Below, piece after piece: positions 1 through 12,100 of a stretch of 64,000 bases of DNA (the stretch's first letter is position 1; each line of letters opens with the position of its first letter). The DNA is from Garcia nutans (lineage: Eukaryota; Streptophyta; Magnoliopsida; Malpighiales; Euphorbiaceae). Location of the stretch: contig CANTUV010000003.1 of assembly GCA_947685225.1 (NCBI GenBank), forward strand, positions 4,100,001 to 4,164,000, written 5' to 3'. Both the position numbers and the translations under genes were made by a program. The notes beneath the pieces were generated by a model. The model was not told where the DNA came from and searched no databases. It saw only the letters and a program-made list of their open reading frames with translations.

Positions 1-1010
1 GAAATTATCAAACAACAACTGCCATATAATAATATAGCAATAATAACAACAACAAAAATCGAAGAACAATACTTACAAAATTAATATTTTTTTGTACGAT
101 TACATTACTTCCAATTGAACAATGTTTTGTACAATTAATTGTAAAGTAAATAGTATTAAGTTATTTTTTAAAATTAAATGTTATTGAATTCAAACTGTAA
201 CTAGAGTTAAATATTAAAGAAAGGCAAACTGAGTTCGAACTTAAAAAATAATTAAATTTAAAATTAAAATTAAAAAAAATGTTAGAGAAGAGAGAAGAAA
301 GTGCTGAAACAAGAGACAGTAAATGATGCAAGGTAATTGGGCATTATTAAGGTTTTAATTAAAACATTGTAGACTGATAAGATGGAATGCTAACACCTAA
401 AATTTGTTTGGTTTTATAGATATACCTCTTTATTAATCCTACTTTGATCAATAATGACTTTGCCAATTTTACCTTCATGCCCTTATAATTATAACATATT
501 TATTTTTAAATACGAAATTCAAAATAAATGTATTCTCAGGTGGTTGTATATTATTTCATGTATGTATGTATAAACAATTTTTTAAAAAAAAACCTCACAT
601 GCACACGTATATTTACATACATACATACATACATATATATATATATATGCACATATAGATATGGTAGCACTATAAATCAAGTATATATAACTAAGTTTTT
701 CCCACTTAAATTAATACTATTAATGTTATATTATTATCAAGTTGATTGTGATTTTGTTCTGCAAGAGAAATACATAATAGCTCTTTGAGTTGCATCCATT
801 AATTAGTGCAAATGAGTGTGAAATTTCATCATGGACATCATATTATCCAGCTGGTTGCCTAGAAAGGTGCTTAGAAATGTCCTGTGATCATCATTGTAGC
901 AGCAATTCTTATTAGAGTTTATGGAGGTAATTAAATACCCATAAAAAGTAACCTCATTCACACGTTAAATCATAAAATAAATTATTATGACAATTTAACT
1001 TATATTGCAG
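1..1010. other. AT-rich intergenic sequence
   Basis: No gene is supported here. The sequence is low-complexity and AT-rich with short homopolymer runs. Reading frames in it are short and biased towards Tyr, Ile and Phe. Near 860-930 a short stretch could be an earlier exon of the RPA-like relic that follows, but it is too degraded to call. Confidence 0.6.
613..649. repeat. ACAT/AT microsatellite
   Basis: A run of ACAT units passes into an AT dinucleotide run. It is a simple sequence repeat with no coding meaning. Confidence 0.85.
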
Positions 1011-1890
1011 ATATTATATCGTTGTTAGGCTGCTCATCAACAAAATCTTTCATCAATCTTGAAGTACCAGAAATTGTTCAACTACAAAATGAGTACGTGC
1101 AACTCTATTATAACCTTAAAAATTACGAATATTAGTTTACTAAAGAAAAAAATATTAAAAGCCAACATTAGAAAAAGGAATTGCAAGGATTATACAATTT
1201 GTCACATCAATAATCAGCCCTGAAGAACAAGCTGCATTAAATTGAAAGGCATTAGAAGAATTATATCAATTAGATATCTATGATCAAAAGGTACACTTGA
1301 CCCATATTTACATGCACATAAATTATACTATCATACAAATTACAAAATAATAAATTATATTTTGATACAACATGGAGTTAATTTATATACAAGGCCATGA
1401 TTACAAATATTGATGCATCAACAAGTTGGTTGTATAGAGCTTGCCCCACATGCCATGGTGAAATTAGAGCATATAACGACAAAATATGGTGCAATAAATA
1501 TGGTCAAATGCAAGCAACTATGATTCTATGGTAAATTTTTAAAACTGTAAAATAATCAAAATTATTAAGCTTAATTATAAAATTTATTTATATGCAAGTA
1601 TAGTTTAAATACGATTGTATAGGATGATGCTGATAGTGCATGTTTTGTTATATTTGAAAAAATTGCAGAATAATTGATTGGAATTTCAATTCAACACTTA
1701 TTTTCAAATATAATTATCCAACAATCAGAGCAATGTCTTACTCTCCCTCGAATGCTTACTCAATTGATTGGCCTTAAAAAGTTTTTCAAATAACAATATG
1801 CATACAAGAAGCCAATCCAACAATAACGACATTCAAAGTTATAAATACCTTTCTAGATGGTGAAGCCGCAAAAAGAAATATATCAACCTA
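1011..1890 (+). pseudogene. Replication protein A 70-kDa-like gene relic
   Basis: Several exon-like pieces in order resemble the DNA-binding C-terminal half of plant RPA1-type proteins, which bind single-stranded DNA in replication and repair. Piece 1 follows an acceptor-like TTGCAG at 1005-1010 and resembles the segment before the C-terminal OB fold. Piece 2 (about 1195-1290) carries SPEEQAALN followed by an in-frame TGA. Piece 3 (from about 1394) reads STSWLYRACPTC then IWCNKYG, which is the zinc-ribbon insert of the RPA C-terminal OB fold with the fourth Cys replaced by Tyr. Piece 4 (about 1620-1860) gives DDADSACFVIFEKIAE and LPRMLTQLIGLKKFF, typical of the same fold. Stops, a lost zinc ligand and missing upstream exons show it is dead. 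RPA1-like genes are also carried by plant Helitrons, so it may be a Helitron relic, though no Helitron end was identified. Confidence 0.6.
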
Positions 1891-2735
1891 GTCTTCTTCA
1901 TCATGTTCTATACATGAATCCCTACGAACCACATCTATCGCCCATCCATCGACAGAAAATCCTACTTCAAAAAAAAAAAAAAACAAAAAATCATGTAAGT
2001 ACAAGAACCATTATATGATATTTTCCACTCATTTTCAACAATATATAAATTATATTTATAATATAATTTTCTCCTGCAGGGTTGACTTTCATGAGAAAGA
2101 GAAACAGGATTAAAGCCAAGAAATTCATCTTTTTGATGTAAAAAAAATCCAATAACAACTATTATATATTTTTAATATAAATAAGTATTTAATAATGATA
2201 CCATATTATTTTGATGTAAAAAGGTGTGAATATCAAGTAATAATACTATTTTAGTTTCTTGATGTAAATTTTTTTTGGACTTTTGACAAAAATGTGAGAA
2301 AAATTAAAAAAAAATTTCAAATTTACTATATTTATAAATTATTTATCAAAATACCAGGATGTATAAAATATTTAATAAAATATCATATTTTTATTAGTTT
2401 ACGATGAATTTACGATGAGTTTATCATGGATTTATTATAAGTTTATAAATTTTACATAATTTATAATTAGTTTATTATGAGTTTATAATAAAATGACTTA
2501 AATATCCTTGGTAAAAAATAAAAATTTTAAAAAATATGGAGGATATCAATTTTTTTATATATTTTATATTTTAAATTAAATTTTTTTATACTGGTAGCGG
2601 AGTGCGGGTACCATCCTAGTAAACATTAAAAAAAAATTACTCATTTTTCTATCATGAAATGAATTTTCTTTTTAAAATTGAAATGGTATTTTGACCATTA
2701 CTGGAGTTAGAGGCGAAAACAATTCCTAGTTCTTG
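1891..2735. other. AT-rich spacer
   Basis: No gene seen. Around 2395-2480 there is a loose reiteration of a TTTACGATGAGTTT-like motif. The rest is AT-rich filler up to the target site of copia-1. Confidence 0.5.
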
Positions 2736-2740
2736 AATCG

Positions 2741-2944
2741 TGTTTGTTAAGGGAGAACAGAATTAGGGTAATTGTTTCTGTAGAGAATTACAATGTTTAT
2801 ATATTCTGTTACAATATCAGAAATGGAAACTATTGAATGGTGAGAAAAATCTGTGATCTGTATTAAGGGAGATGATGGAAACTGTTCCCTCCAATCTTAT
2901 TTTCCTTTTCTGTTTTTACTTTCCATATTTGGTTTTTGCTGACA
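2741..2944 (-). repeat. copia-1 3' LTR
   Basis: This 204-bp LTR starts TGTTTGTTAAGGG on the plus strand and ends GCTGACA. It matches 7648-7860 except for single-base changes and the absence of a 9-bp CATATTATT insertion present in the other copy. The target duplication AATCG lies immediately to its left. Confidence 0.95.
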
Positions 2945-5900
2945 CTCCCCCTCAAGTTGAGTAAGGGGATCTCCAATACTCAACTTGCTTAAGACCTCTG
3001 CGAAGCTTCTTCCATTTACTGCCTTAGCTAAGATATCTGCCAACTGGTCTTCGGATCTAACAAAAGGCAATTCTACAATACCCGCTTCAATCTTCTCCTT
3101 GATAAAGTGTCTATCCACCTCAACATGCTTTGTTCTGTCGTGTTGAATTGGATTTTCAGAAATACTAATAGCTGCTCGATTATCACAGAAGATCTTACAA
3201 GTCTCTGTTACAGGGAAACCAATCTCGGCTACCAACTTTCTCTGCCAAAGTATCTCTGCTAACCCTCTGGCTACTCCTCTGAATTCTGCTTCTGCACTTG
3301 ACAGGGCAACTACCTTTTGTTTCTTGCTCCGCCATGTCACTAGATTTCCTCCAACCAGAGTGAAATATCCAGAGGTGGATCTACGGTCTACTGGATTGCC
3401 TGCCCAGTCCGCATCAGCGTAACCTTCAATTTCCAGATTTCCATTATTTCTGAACAAAACTCCATGTCCTGGTGTGCCTTTCAAGTATCCACGATTCTGA
3501 AGACAGCCTCCATGTGATCTTTTTGAGGTCGGTGCATGAACTGACTTACAATACCAACAGCATAAGCAATATCAGGTCGAGTATGGGATAAATAGATGAG
3601 TTTCCCAACCAGACGTTGATACTTTTCTCGTTCTGCCAGTTCAGCTCCTTCTTTGATACATAGGCCATGATTAACTGTAGTAGGTGTATCTGCTGGTTTA
3701 CAGTCGATCATTCCTATCTCTGCAAGCAAATCAAGAATATACTTCTTCTGACAAATGAAAATTCCTTGCCTCGATCTCAGCACTTCAATTCCAAGGAAAT
3801 ACTTCAATGGACCCAAGTCTTTCATCTCAAATTCAGCAAATAACCTTCTTCTTAGTTTAGCCATTTCTTTTAGATCATTCCCTGTGATTATCATGTCATC
3901 CACATAAATGTCTAAACAAGTCACAAGATTACCTCGGTTTTTAAGAAAGAGCGTATGGTCAGAATTGCTTTGTCTGAAGCCATAGCTCTTCATGGCCATG
4001 GTGAATTTACCAAACCACGCTCTTGGAGACTGCTTGAGTCCATATAGAGATTTCTTGAGTTGACAGGCTTCTCCTTCCTTGAAGCTTCCCTCAAAACCTG
4101 GTGGTGCTACCATATAGACTTCTTCCTTCAAATCCCCATGTAGAAAGGCATTTTAACATCAAATTGATGCAAGGGCCACTGTTTGTTTGCAGCTATGGAA
4201 AAGAGAACTCTTATAGTATCCATCTTGGCCACTGGAGAAAAAGTCTCCGAATAGTCTATTCCATAAGTCTGCGTATAACCCTTGGCAACCAACCTGGATT
4301 TATATCTTTCTACACTCCCATCTGGTTTATATTTGACTGTGAACACCCATCGACATCCGAATGGCTTTTTATTCTCTGGCAATTGACATATTTCCCAGGT
4401 TTCATTCTTTTCAAGTGCTTTCATCTCTTCCTTCATAGCCTTGGTCCAATTTTTAGTTTTTAGAGCATCCTCTGCAGTCCTGGGAATCTCTTCAGTATAG
4501 AGTCCTATTTGGAATGCCTGAGCCATACTGGACAGTCTCCCCCTTGCTAAATTAGCCATAGGATATCTCGATCCCTGAGCTTCTTTTTCTGGAGAGTATC
4601 TCTTTAGAGGGACACCCCTATTGCTTCTTGGAGGGAGAATATACCTTCCTGTATCTGCATTCTCCATTACATTATCACAATCGAGATAATTAAATGTCAC
4701 ATCACAATTTTCTGGACTTACCTCAGGATCCTCAGGATTCTGAACAGAAGGAGAAACATTGTCAGTAGTATTAGGTTCCTCAGACTGTATTGATGTATCC
4801 AAGATTGATCCAGTGGTCCTGTTAACTTGCTTTTTCGAAACCATATCGGGGAACTTGGACACTTCAGGGACCAAGTACTCAAAGCTAGGTAACCAACTAA
4901 GTGCATCAAAGGTTTCATTCTCACTACTCTCCCCCTGACCACTTTGGTGGGTTGCATAGACATATTCAGTCTCTAAGAAATCACAGTTCATAGTTGTGAA
5001 GATACGCCTAGTTTTTGGATCATAACACCTATAACCCTTTTGGTTGATCCCATATCCCACAAAGACACACTTTATAGCATAAGGGTCAAATTTGGTTCGA
5101 TCACTCTTAGGTATGTGGACAAAGACAGTGCACCCGAAGATTCTGGGTTCAAGGTTAAGGGTAGTGGATATGTTGGCTTTCTGGGATAGTGTTTGTAATG
5201 GTGTTTGGAAGTTTAGGACTTTAGTGGGTAGTCTGTTGATAAGGTAAGTGGCTGTGGCAACTGCTTCGGGCCAAAAAGATTTGGGTACTTGGGATTCTAA
5301 AAGAAGAGCCCGAGTCATTTCAAGAAGAATTCGATTCTTTCTTTCGGCCACTCCATTTTGTTCAGGGGTGTTAGGACAGGTAGTTTGGTATATAAGGCCT
5401 TGTTTTTGGGTAAAATCTCTCATAGAGGCATTAACAAATTCTCCTCCATTATCAGATCTAAGGATTTGAATTTTTGTGTGGAATTGTGTTTGGATCATGT
5501 TATAGAAAAGGATGAATTTTTCTACAACTTCACTTTTATGTTTCAGGAAATAAACCCAGGTCATACGAGTGCAATCATCTATAAATAAAACAAAATATCT
5601 AAAAACTTGGCCTCCTAAAATAGGAGCTGGTCCCCAAACATCAGAGTGAATTAATGAAAATATTGTTTTTGAACAGGTGTTACTAGGTTTATAAGTCTGT
5701 CTATGACTTTTAGAAAAAACACATGTCTCACAACTAAACATATTATTAGACTGAAATAAATGAGGAAATAAAAGCTTTAAATAACCCGGTGAAGGATGTC
5801 CCAGACGGTGGTGCCATAACCAAGCCTCCCGATCTTTGGTTCCATGAGCTAGCATCGCAATTCCTTGTTGGACTACCTCGTCAACATAATATAGCCCTTG

Positions 5901-7547
5901 GCGCTCAGTGCCACGTAAAATGATCTCCCCCGTCCGGATATCCTGTAAAAGACAAAAGGTAGGTGTCATTAGTACAATGCAATTTAATTCTCTTGTCACA
6001 TGACTAATTGAAAGCAACTTGTGAGATAATGAGGGCACATAAAGGCAATTTGATATTTTTAACATAGGAGAAATTTCAATAGTTCCCTCTCCTTCAACTG
6101 GTACAGTCCCACCATTTGTTGTCTTAACATGAGTTTTTGTTGATTCTGATGGACTAACAATATCAACTGCCTTATGTGTCATAGAGTCGATTGCACCACT
6201 ATCGAGAACCCACTCATCTTTTTCTTCTTCAAAATCTTGGACAAGACTAGCTATGGCAATATCTTTAGGTACTTGGCTGCAATTTTCCAAATTAGTATCA
6301 AATTCACAAATAAAGGGATTAATTTGAGCAGAATGTGAAATCGGAGGACTAAGTTGCAAATTGTCAGAACTATAAGGCTTTAAGTGGCTCCTTTTATTAA
6401 CTCCACCTATAAATTCGTCATATTCTTGTCTTCCAACCCTAACCGCCTCCAATCCGCCAGCTGCAACCATAGCCTTTCCTTCTCCAGTGCTTCCATGGCC
6501 ACTCTCGCCGCTGCTGGTGGTGGCAGCGCCATTGCCCACGGCGGTTGAATCTTTTTTTGAGGCCGTCCCTTTGCTCCGATGTTTTTCGGACCACCATTCA
6601 GGGTATCCGACGAGAAGGAAGCACTGTTCCTTCGTGTGCTTGGCCATTCCACAGTGAGAACATTTCAATTTGCTTTTATCCGGCCGGGATGAGGAGTCAC
6701 CGTTTATGGAATCTGACCGGCGAGCCTGGGATCGAGAGATTAGCGCCACTCCTTCTGGTTTTTGGCTTGACTCATCCTTGATCAAGAGTCCTTCTCTGAT
6801 TCCTGAAGATGATGATCGATCGGTGCCCAATATGTTAACCCTAGCGGCCTCCTTCCTCACTTGTGCGTAGGCCGCTTCTACCGAAGGTAAAGGATCCATC
6901 CTTAGAATCTCCCTCTTGACTTGATCGTATTTGTGATCAATAGCGTTGAGAAACTGAAATAATTTCCTCTCTTGTCTGATTTCGTTGTACTTTGCAATAT
7001 CGACGGCGGAGGTCATTGGGTTCGGCTCCCGGCGATCGATCTCTCCCCAGATGCCTTGAAGGACGAGCCAAAAATCTTCCAGCCTGGCTGTCCCTTGTTT
7101 CATGCTGTTCACCTTCACATGCAGGTCAAAAACCTACAATTTATCATGATCGCTACTGTAAGTTATGGCTAATGCGTTCCAAAGATCCCTTGCAGTAGGG
7201 TATTCTGTTAAATTTGTGGCTATTTGAGGCTCAATATTCTGTATGAGCCATGAAAATATTGCTAAGTTATCTTGTTCCCATCTTTCATAATCTGGATCTT
7301 CTATTTGTGGGGGTTCAGAGCTCCCTATGATGTGCTTTAGGAGCCTTTTGGATCTGCCGCCAATTGCCACTTTGATCATTCGTGACCAAAGTGCGTAGTT
7401 CTGGCTGGTTAGCTTAACACTGAGGGAGAGGGTTTCAGAAACATTTGTTTTTAGTGTTTCTGGACTCAAGCCCTTCCTTAACAGGTTGGCAAGCCTGAGG
7501 GTTAAATCATTGTTGGATATGCCAGATGATTCTTCTTCGTCTGACAT
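2897..7547 (-). pseudogene. copia-1 gag-pol polyprotein, broken
   Basis: The frame starts at the ATG at 7547 (MSDEEESSG) just inside the 5' LTR. Gag continues to a zinc knuckle CSHCGMAKHTKEQC. Next come an aspartic protease (WVLDSGAIDSM), the pre-integrase zinc domain (LWHHRLGHPS), the integrase core (HSDVWGP, RSDNGGEF, EQNGVAERKN), reverse transcriptase (VAKGYTQ, YVDDM) and RNase H (GYADADWAGN, SSAEAEF). Three lesions are visible. An in-frame TAG at 7134-7136 sits inside gag, where a Gln codon is likely. A 1-bp loss near 4130-4150 shifts the frame in RT. A second 1-bp loss near 3485 shifts it before RNase H. The catalytic residues survive, so inactivation is recent. The last frame ends at 2897, inside the 3' LTR. 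Confidence 0.93.
2945..2957 (-). promoter_or_regulatory. copia-1 polypurine tract
   Basis: On the minus strand the bases TTGAGGGGGAG abut the 3' LTR. This is the expected primer for plus-strand DNA synthesis. The RNase H reading frame runs through it. Confidence 0.8.
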
Positions 7548-7635
7548 TTTTGGGCAAGAACAGAAAACTGTGCTGATTTGGTTTATTGGTTTGAGAAGAG
7601 GTAAGAGGTAGATTTTGAATGCTGGAATGTTACCA

Positions 7636-7647
7636 GCTCTGATACCA
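7636..7647 (-). promoter_or_regulatory. copia-1 primer binding site
   Basis: The minus strand reads TGGTATCAGAGC directly after the 5' LTR. It is complementary to the 3' end of plant initiator-Met tRNA, the usual primer for plant Ty1/copia reverse transcription. Confidence 0.9.
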
Positions 7648-7860
7648 TGTTTGTTAAGGGAGAACAGAATTAGGGTAATTGTTTCATATTATTTCTGTAG
7701 AGAATTACAATGTTTATATATTCTGTTACAATATTAGAAATGGAACTATTGAATGGTGAGAAAAATCTGTGATCTGTATTAAGGGAAATGATGGAAACTG
7801 TTCCCTCCAATCTTATTTTCCTTTTCTGTTTTTACTTTCCATATTTGGTTCTTGCTGACA
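7648..7860 (-). repeat. copia-1 5' LTR
   Basis: This 213-bp LTR is the partner of 2741-2944. The right-hand target duplication AATCG follows at 7861-7865. Confidence 0.95.
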
Positions 7861-7865
7861 AATCG

Positions 7866-8581
7866 TTCAATTTTTCACTGTGCATTTCTTTTTCTACAAA
7901 AGATGAAGTGATTTTTCAATTGTTCATACAAATTTATTTTAAATTCTGCATCCTTTTCAATTGTATCATATTTTAATTTTAAATCATTTTATCATTGTAC
8001 TCTAAAATAACATGTATTATTTTTCCTATTAATTGACAATTTTTTATACAATAAAAAAACTATTACTTTCGTATAATTTATCAATAACTTAATAGAAAAA
8101 GGGAAAAAAAAATAACCGTATGTACAGTAAAACATAAATGATATCAAACAGATACTTGAATACTTGAAAATGAGTTTTTCCAAGCTTAATATAATTTCAA
8201 ACTATCCACAATTATTTCCCACTTTACAAGTATCAATTACATATAAAAGTTTACTGTGAACAATTGGAAGCAGTACACAACATATGGCACGGGATTTCTG
8301 ACCGTTCACTGGATCAAATGATATACATTAGCGTCCAGAAAAAAAAAATTAATTTTTACCCCAAATTTGAGGTTGAACACCATATTCTGACTCAGTTGTA
8401 TGCTTCAAATCATACCATATCAGAATTAGAAGGCAAGAATTTGTAAGAAAATAGAACAGTTTCTATAAATTATTTTTGCCATATTGTCTTCTACAACTGA
8501 AAAATAAACGCTTACATTTCAAGTTCCTATATTTGGCTTAAACTATAATTCCTTCAAGCTAAGTCGAAGAATTACCGTCAA
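7866..8581. other. Downstream flank of the DUF3598-type pseudogene
   Basis: No gene recognised. On the minus strand this lies just past the stop codon of the pseudogene's last exon (8582), so it would hold the old 3' UTR and terminator. A 61-codon plus-strand frame at 8264-8446 has no recognisable homology. Confidence 0.4.
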
Positions 8582-8626
8582 CTAAACTTCCTGCACTGTT
8601 GCAGTTTCTCTCGCTAATGCAATTTC
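8582..8626 (-). pseudogene. DUF3598-type pseudogene, exon 4
   Basis: An acceptor TTGACAG precedes this 45-nt exon on the minus strand. It encodes EIALARETATVQEV and then a TAG stop. Its phase matches exon 3, which ends with the codons for KLK. The exon itself has no lesion. The intron separating it from exon 3 is now about 8.8 kb because of copia-2 and other insertions. Confidence 0.7.
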
Positions 8627-8743
8627 CTGTCAAAGAAGAATTTAATGTGAAAATAAAGCAAAATTCTTATCCCCTTTTCAAGCTTTATATGTATTTTTCT
8701 GAAATGATTAGGATATGACTAATAAAAAAGGTAATGGCGTAAT

Positions 8744-9189
8744 TGTAGAAAAATATATAGTATCAATTTAATTTGAGACAAATAAAATAAAATAAAAACT
8801 CAAACTTCTTGTATTAATTCAAAAATATTAAACCACTCTTACAAAAATGACAATATCACAAAACACACGTTTATTTCTCTCCACTCACTCTTTTTCTCTT
8901 ATCTTTTTCTTCTCTCAAATCTACATATCTCCAAATGCCTAATGGCCATTTATATAGCAAATATTAGCCTACTATTTTTGACAAATTTTTAAATCTAATT
9001 ATTTTTAATATGAATGGTGCCCATTATTTTGACCAAGTTTGGCCGGTGCACATTCTTCACACTAAATAAAATATTATTATTTATGTATATGGCTGGTGCA
9101 CATGTTTAACATTAAGTTAAACATTCCCATTTACGTGCATGGATAGTGCACATGTAAAATATGTAAATTGAGTTTATTAATTTTCAACA
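8744..9189 (-). repeat. copia-2 3' LTR
   Basis: A 446-bp LTR starting TGTAGAAAAATATATAG on the plus strand and ending TTTTCAACA. It retains the terminal TG..CA. Confidence 0.93.
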
Positions 9190-12100
9190 AATCCCCCCTT
9201 TAAACTCAATTCTCTTCCATATTTCATCCTAATTGCCACTTTACATTTTTCAAGTAGAACAGTCGGTAGTGGTTTTGTGAAAATGTCGGCCACTTGATCA
9301 TGACTCGCAACGTGACTCATTCTTACTCGTCCTTTTTTCACTTGTTCTCGAATATAGTGAAACCTAATATCAATGTGCTTGCTTCTTTCGTGATGAACAG
9401 GATTCTTTGCTAACACAATTGCTGACTTATTATCAACTCGAATATCTGTTGCTTCCTGTTGTTGGAGATTCAGTTCATATAACAGATTTCTAAGCCAAAC
9501 TGCATGACACACGCACCATGATGCTGCCACATATTCTGCTTCACACGTTGATAATGTCGCAATTGGTTGCTTCTTTGATTGCCATGTGAATGCCTTGTCT
9601 CCCATAAAAAATACATATCCCGATATACTCTTTCGATCATCTATGTCTCCACACCAATCACTATCCGAATATCCCACCAATTTATATTCTCCTATCTTTG
9701 AGTAAAATAATCTGAGTGATTGTGTTCCTTGAATATATCTGAGAATTCTCTTCAATGTTTTCCAGTGTGTGTAAACTGGTTCTTCCATGAATTGACTTAC
9801 TACTCCAACACTATAGGATATATCTGGCCTTGTGCATGTAAGGTAACGAAGGCTTCCCACAAGACTTCGATATTTTGTTGTATCTACTCGATCTCCACCA
9901 TCAAACTTTGAGAGTTTTGCACCTGGTTCCATTAGTGTCGAGACTAGATTGCAATTTGCCATGTTGTTCCTCTGTAGGACATCTTTTGCATATGCTTCTT
10001 GTAACACAAAGATTCTTGTCTTTCCTTGTCTAACTTCCAGACCAAGAAAATACTTCATTAAACCCAAATCTGTCATGTCAAATTCTCGCTTCATCTCCTC
10101 CTTGAAACTTTTAATCATCTCGCCATTGTTCCCCATAAAGATGAGGTCATCAACATATAGAGCAACAAACATCAATTTGACTTTTTCTTTCTTCACATGT
10201 AGTGCATGTTCATACAGACATTGGATGAACCTATTCTCCTTGAAATACATATCGATGCGAGTATTCCAAGCTCGAGGTGCTTGCTTTAACCCGCAAAGTG
10301 CCTTTTTCAATTTCAACACCTTTTGCTCCTTTCCAATTATAGTGTAACCGGGTGGTTGTTCAAGATAAACTTCTTCTTCTAACACACTATTCAGAAAGGT
10401 CGATTTAACATCCATTTGAAATATTGGCAATTCAAATTGTGCTGCTTAAGAGATGAGAAGTTGAATTGTCTCCATTCTTGCAACTGGTGCGAAGACTTCA
10501 TCATAGTCAATTCCTGCCTTTTGTATGTAGCCCTTTGCAACAAGTCGTGCCTTATATCGCTCAATCTTTCTTTGAGCATTCATTTTCTTCTTGTATACCC
10601 ATTTTACTCCAATGGGCTTGCTTCCCTTTGGCAAATCTGTGAGCTCCCATGTCTTGTTTTGCTAGATTGATTTGATCTCTTCATTCATAGCTGCTCGCCA
10701 TTTCTCATTCTTCACTGCTTCTTCAAAGCTTATACTTTCAACATCTGCCAGAAGACATACAAGATGTACTTCTGTTGTGCAATCATATAGATCACACAGA
10801 CTTCGCATCCTTGGCTCAATTGGTTCCTCTTCATCATCAGTCGCTTGAGAACTCATTGCTTCTGGAGAAGATCTCCTCATTTGAGAACTCGATAATGAAA
10901 TGCTTAATGATTCTTCTGTCTCCACTGCTATTTCCGCATATTTATTCCAATCCCAATTGCTTACTTCATTCACCTGAACATCTCGACTTACCATTACCTT
11001 TTGATTTATTAGATCAAGCAATTTGTAGCCTTTGGTTTTCTCGTTGTAGCCAATGAATACAAATTTCTTGCTCTTGTCTTTTAACTTTGTACGTCGTTGA
11101 TTTGGTACAAGTGCATAGGCCACACTACCAAAAATTTTAAAGTGTGAAACTGTTGGCTTTTGGCCACTCCAAACTTCTTGTGGAGTTTTATCTTCCAACT
11201 TTGCATGTGGACATCTGTTCTGCACATAAATTGCATATTGTACTGCTTCTCCCCATAATTCTTTTGGCATCTTCTTAGTTTTCAACATTGATCGAACCAT
11301 GTCAAGAATAGTCCGATTCTTTCTCTCTGCCACACCATTTTGTTGTGGAGTATAAGGTGCAGTTAGGAGCCTTCTTATTCCATACTCCTCGCAATAGCTC
11401 ACAAAATCTGTTGAATTGTATTTGCCACCTCTATCAGATCATAATGCTTTAATAAATTTGCCAATTGCCTTCTCTACCATGATCTTAAACCTTTTGAACA
11501 CCTCAAATGCCTCTGATTTTTCTTTCAAAAAATAGACCCAAGTCTTTCTGGAGAAATCATCGATAAAAGTAATGAAGTATTTTTTGCCACTAAATGACTC
11601 CGGAGTGATTGACACACAAATATCAGTGTGAATTACTTCAAGAAGAGCTTTTGCTTGATATTCTGCCTTCTTCTGAAATGAGTTCCTTGCATGTTTTCCA
11701 AAAACACATTCCTCGCAGAATTTCTCTATATAGTCTATATTTGGTAATCCATGCACCATCTCTTTCTTTGACAACTTTTGTAATCCACCATAATGCAAAT
11801 GACCAAATCGCAAATGCCATAAAGAAGATTTGTTATCAACATTAATTTCCATGCATCTTTCTTTGACATACATAAGGTTGATTTTGTACATCCGATTCCT
11901 TGCCATCTCGACTCGTGCAACTAGATGACCATTTTTGTCTTTTAGTTGAAGATCTCGACCTTTCATCAACACTGAGTATCCTTTCTCCATAAGTTGTCCC
12001 ATGCTCAAAATATTGCTTTTGAGGTCGGGTACATAATAGACATTTTGAATTAATCCTTTCAGACCATTCTTTTGTTGATAGAAAATTGTGCCTTCGACCT

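Larger units (their letters stand above)
2741..7860 (-). mobile_element. Ty1/copia retrotransposon copia-1, complete but inactive
   Basis: The element is bounded by two near-identical LTRs (2741-2944 and 7648-7860), each beginning TG and ending CA. It is flanked by a perfect 5-bp target duplication AATCG at 2736-2740 and 7861-7865. Read on the minus strand, the order is 5' LTR, primer site, gag, protease, integrase, reverse transcriptase, RNase H, polypurine tract, 3' LTR. Integrase before reverse transcriptase is the Ty1/copia order. The LTRs differ by about three substitutions plus a 9-bp and a 1-bp indel, so the insertion is fairly young. The coding region has one in-frame stop and two frameshifts. 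LTRs of only about 0.2 kb suggest a short-LTR copia lineage; I do not assign it further. Confidence 0.95.

Noticed and set aside
4101..4463. Plus-strand frame of 120 codons
   Set aside because: It is the antisense shadow of the copia-1 reverse transcriptase region. Other plus-strand frames in 5.2-7.2 kb and 9.7-12.7 kb are likewise shadows.
7788..7976. Plus-strand frame of 62 codons across the copia-1 5' LTR edge
   Set aside because: It crosses an LTR boundary and has no homology.
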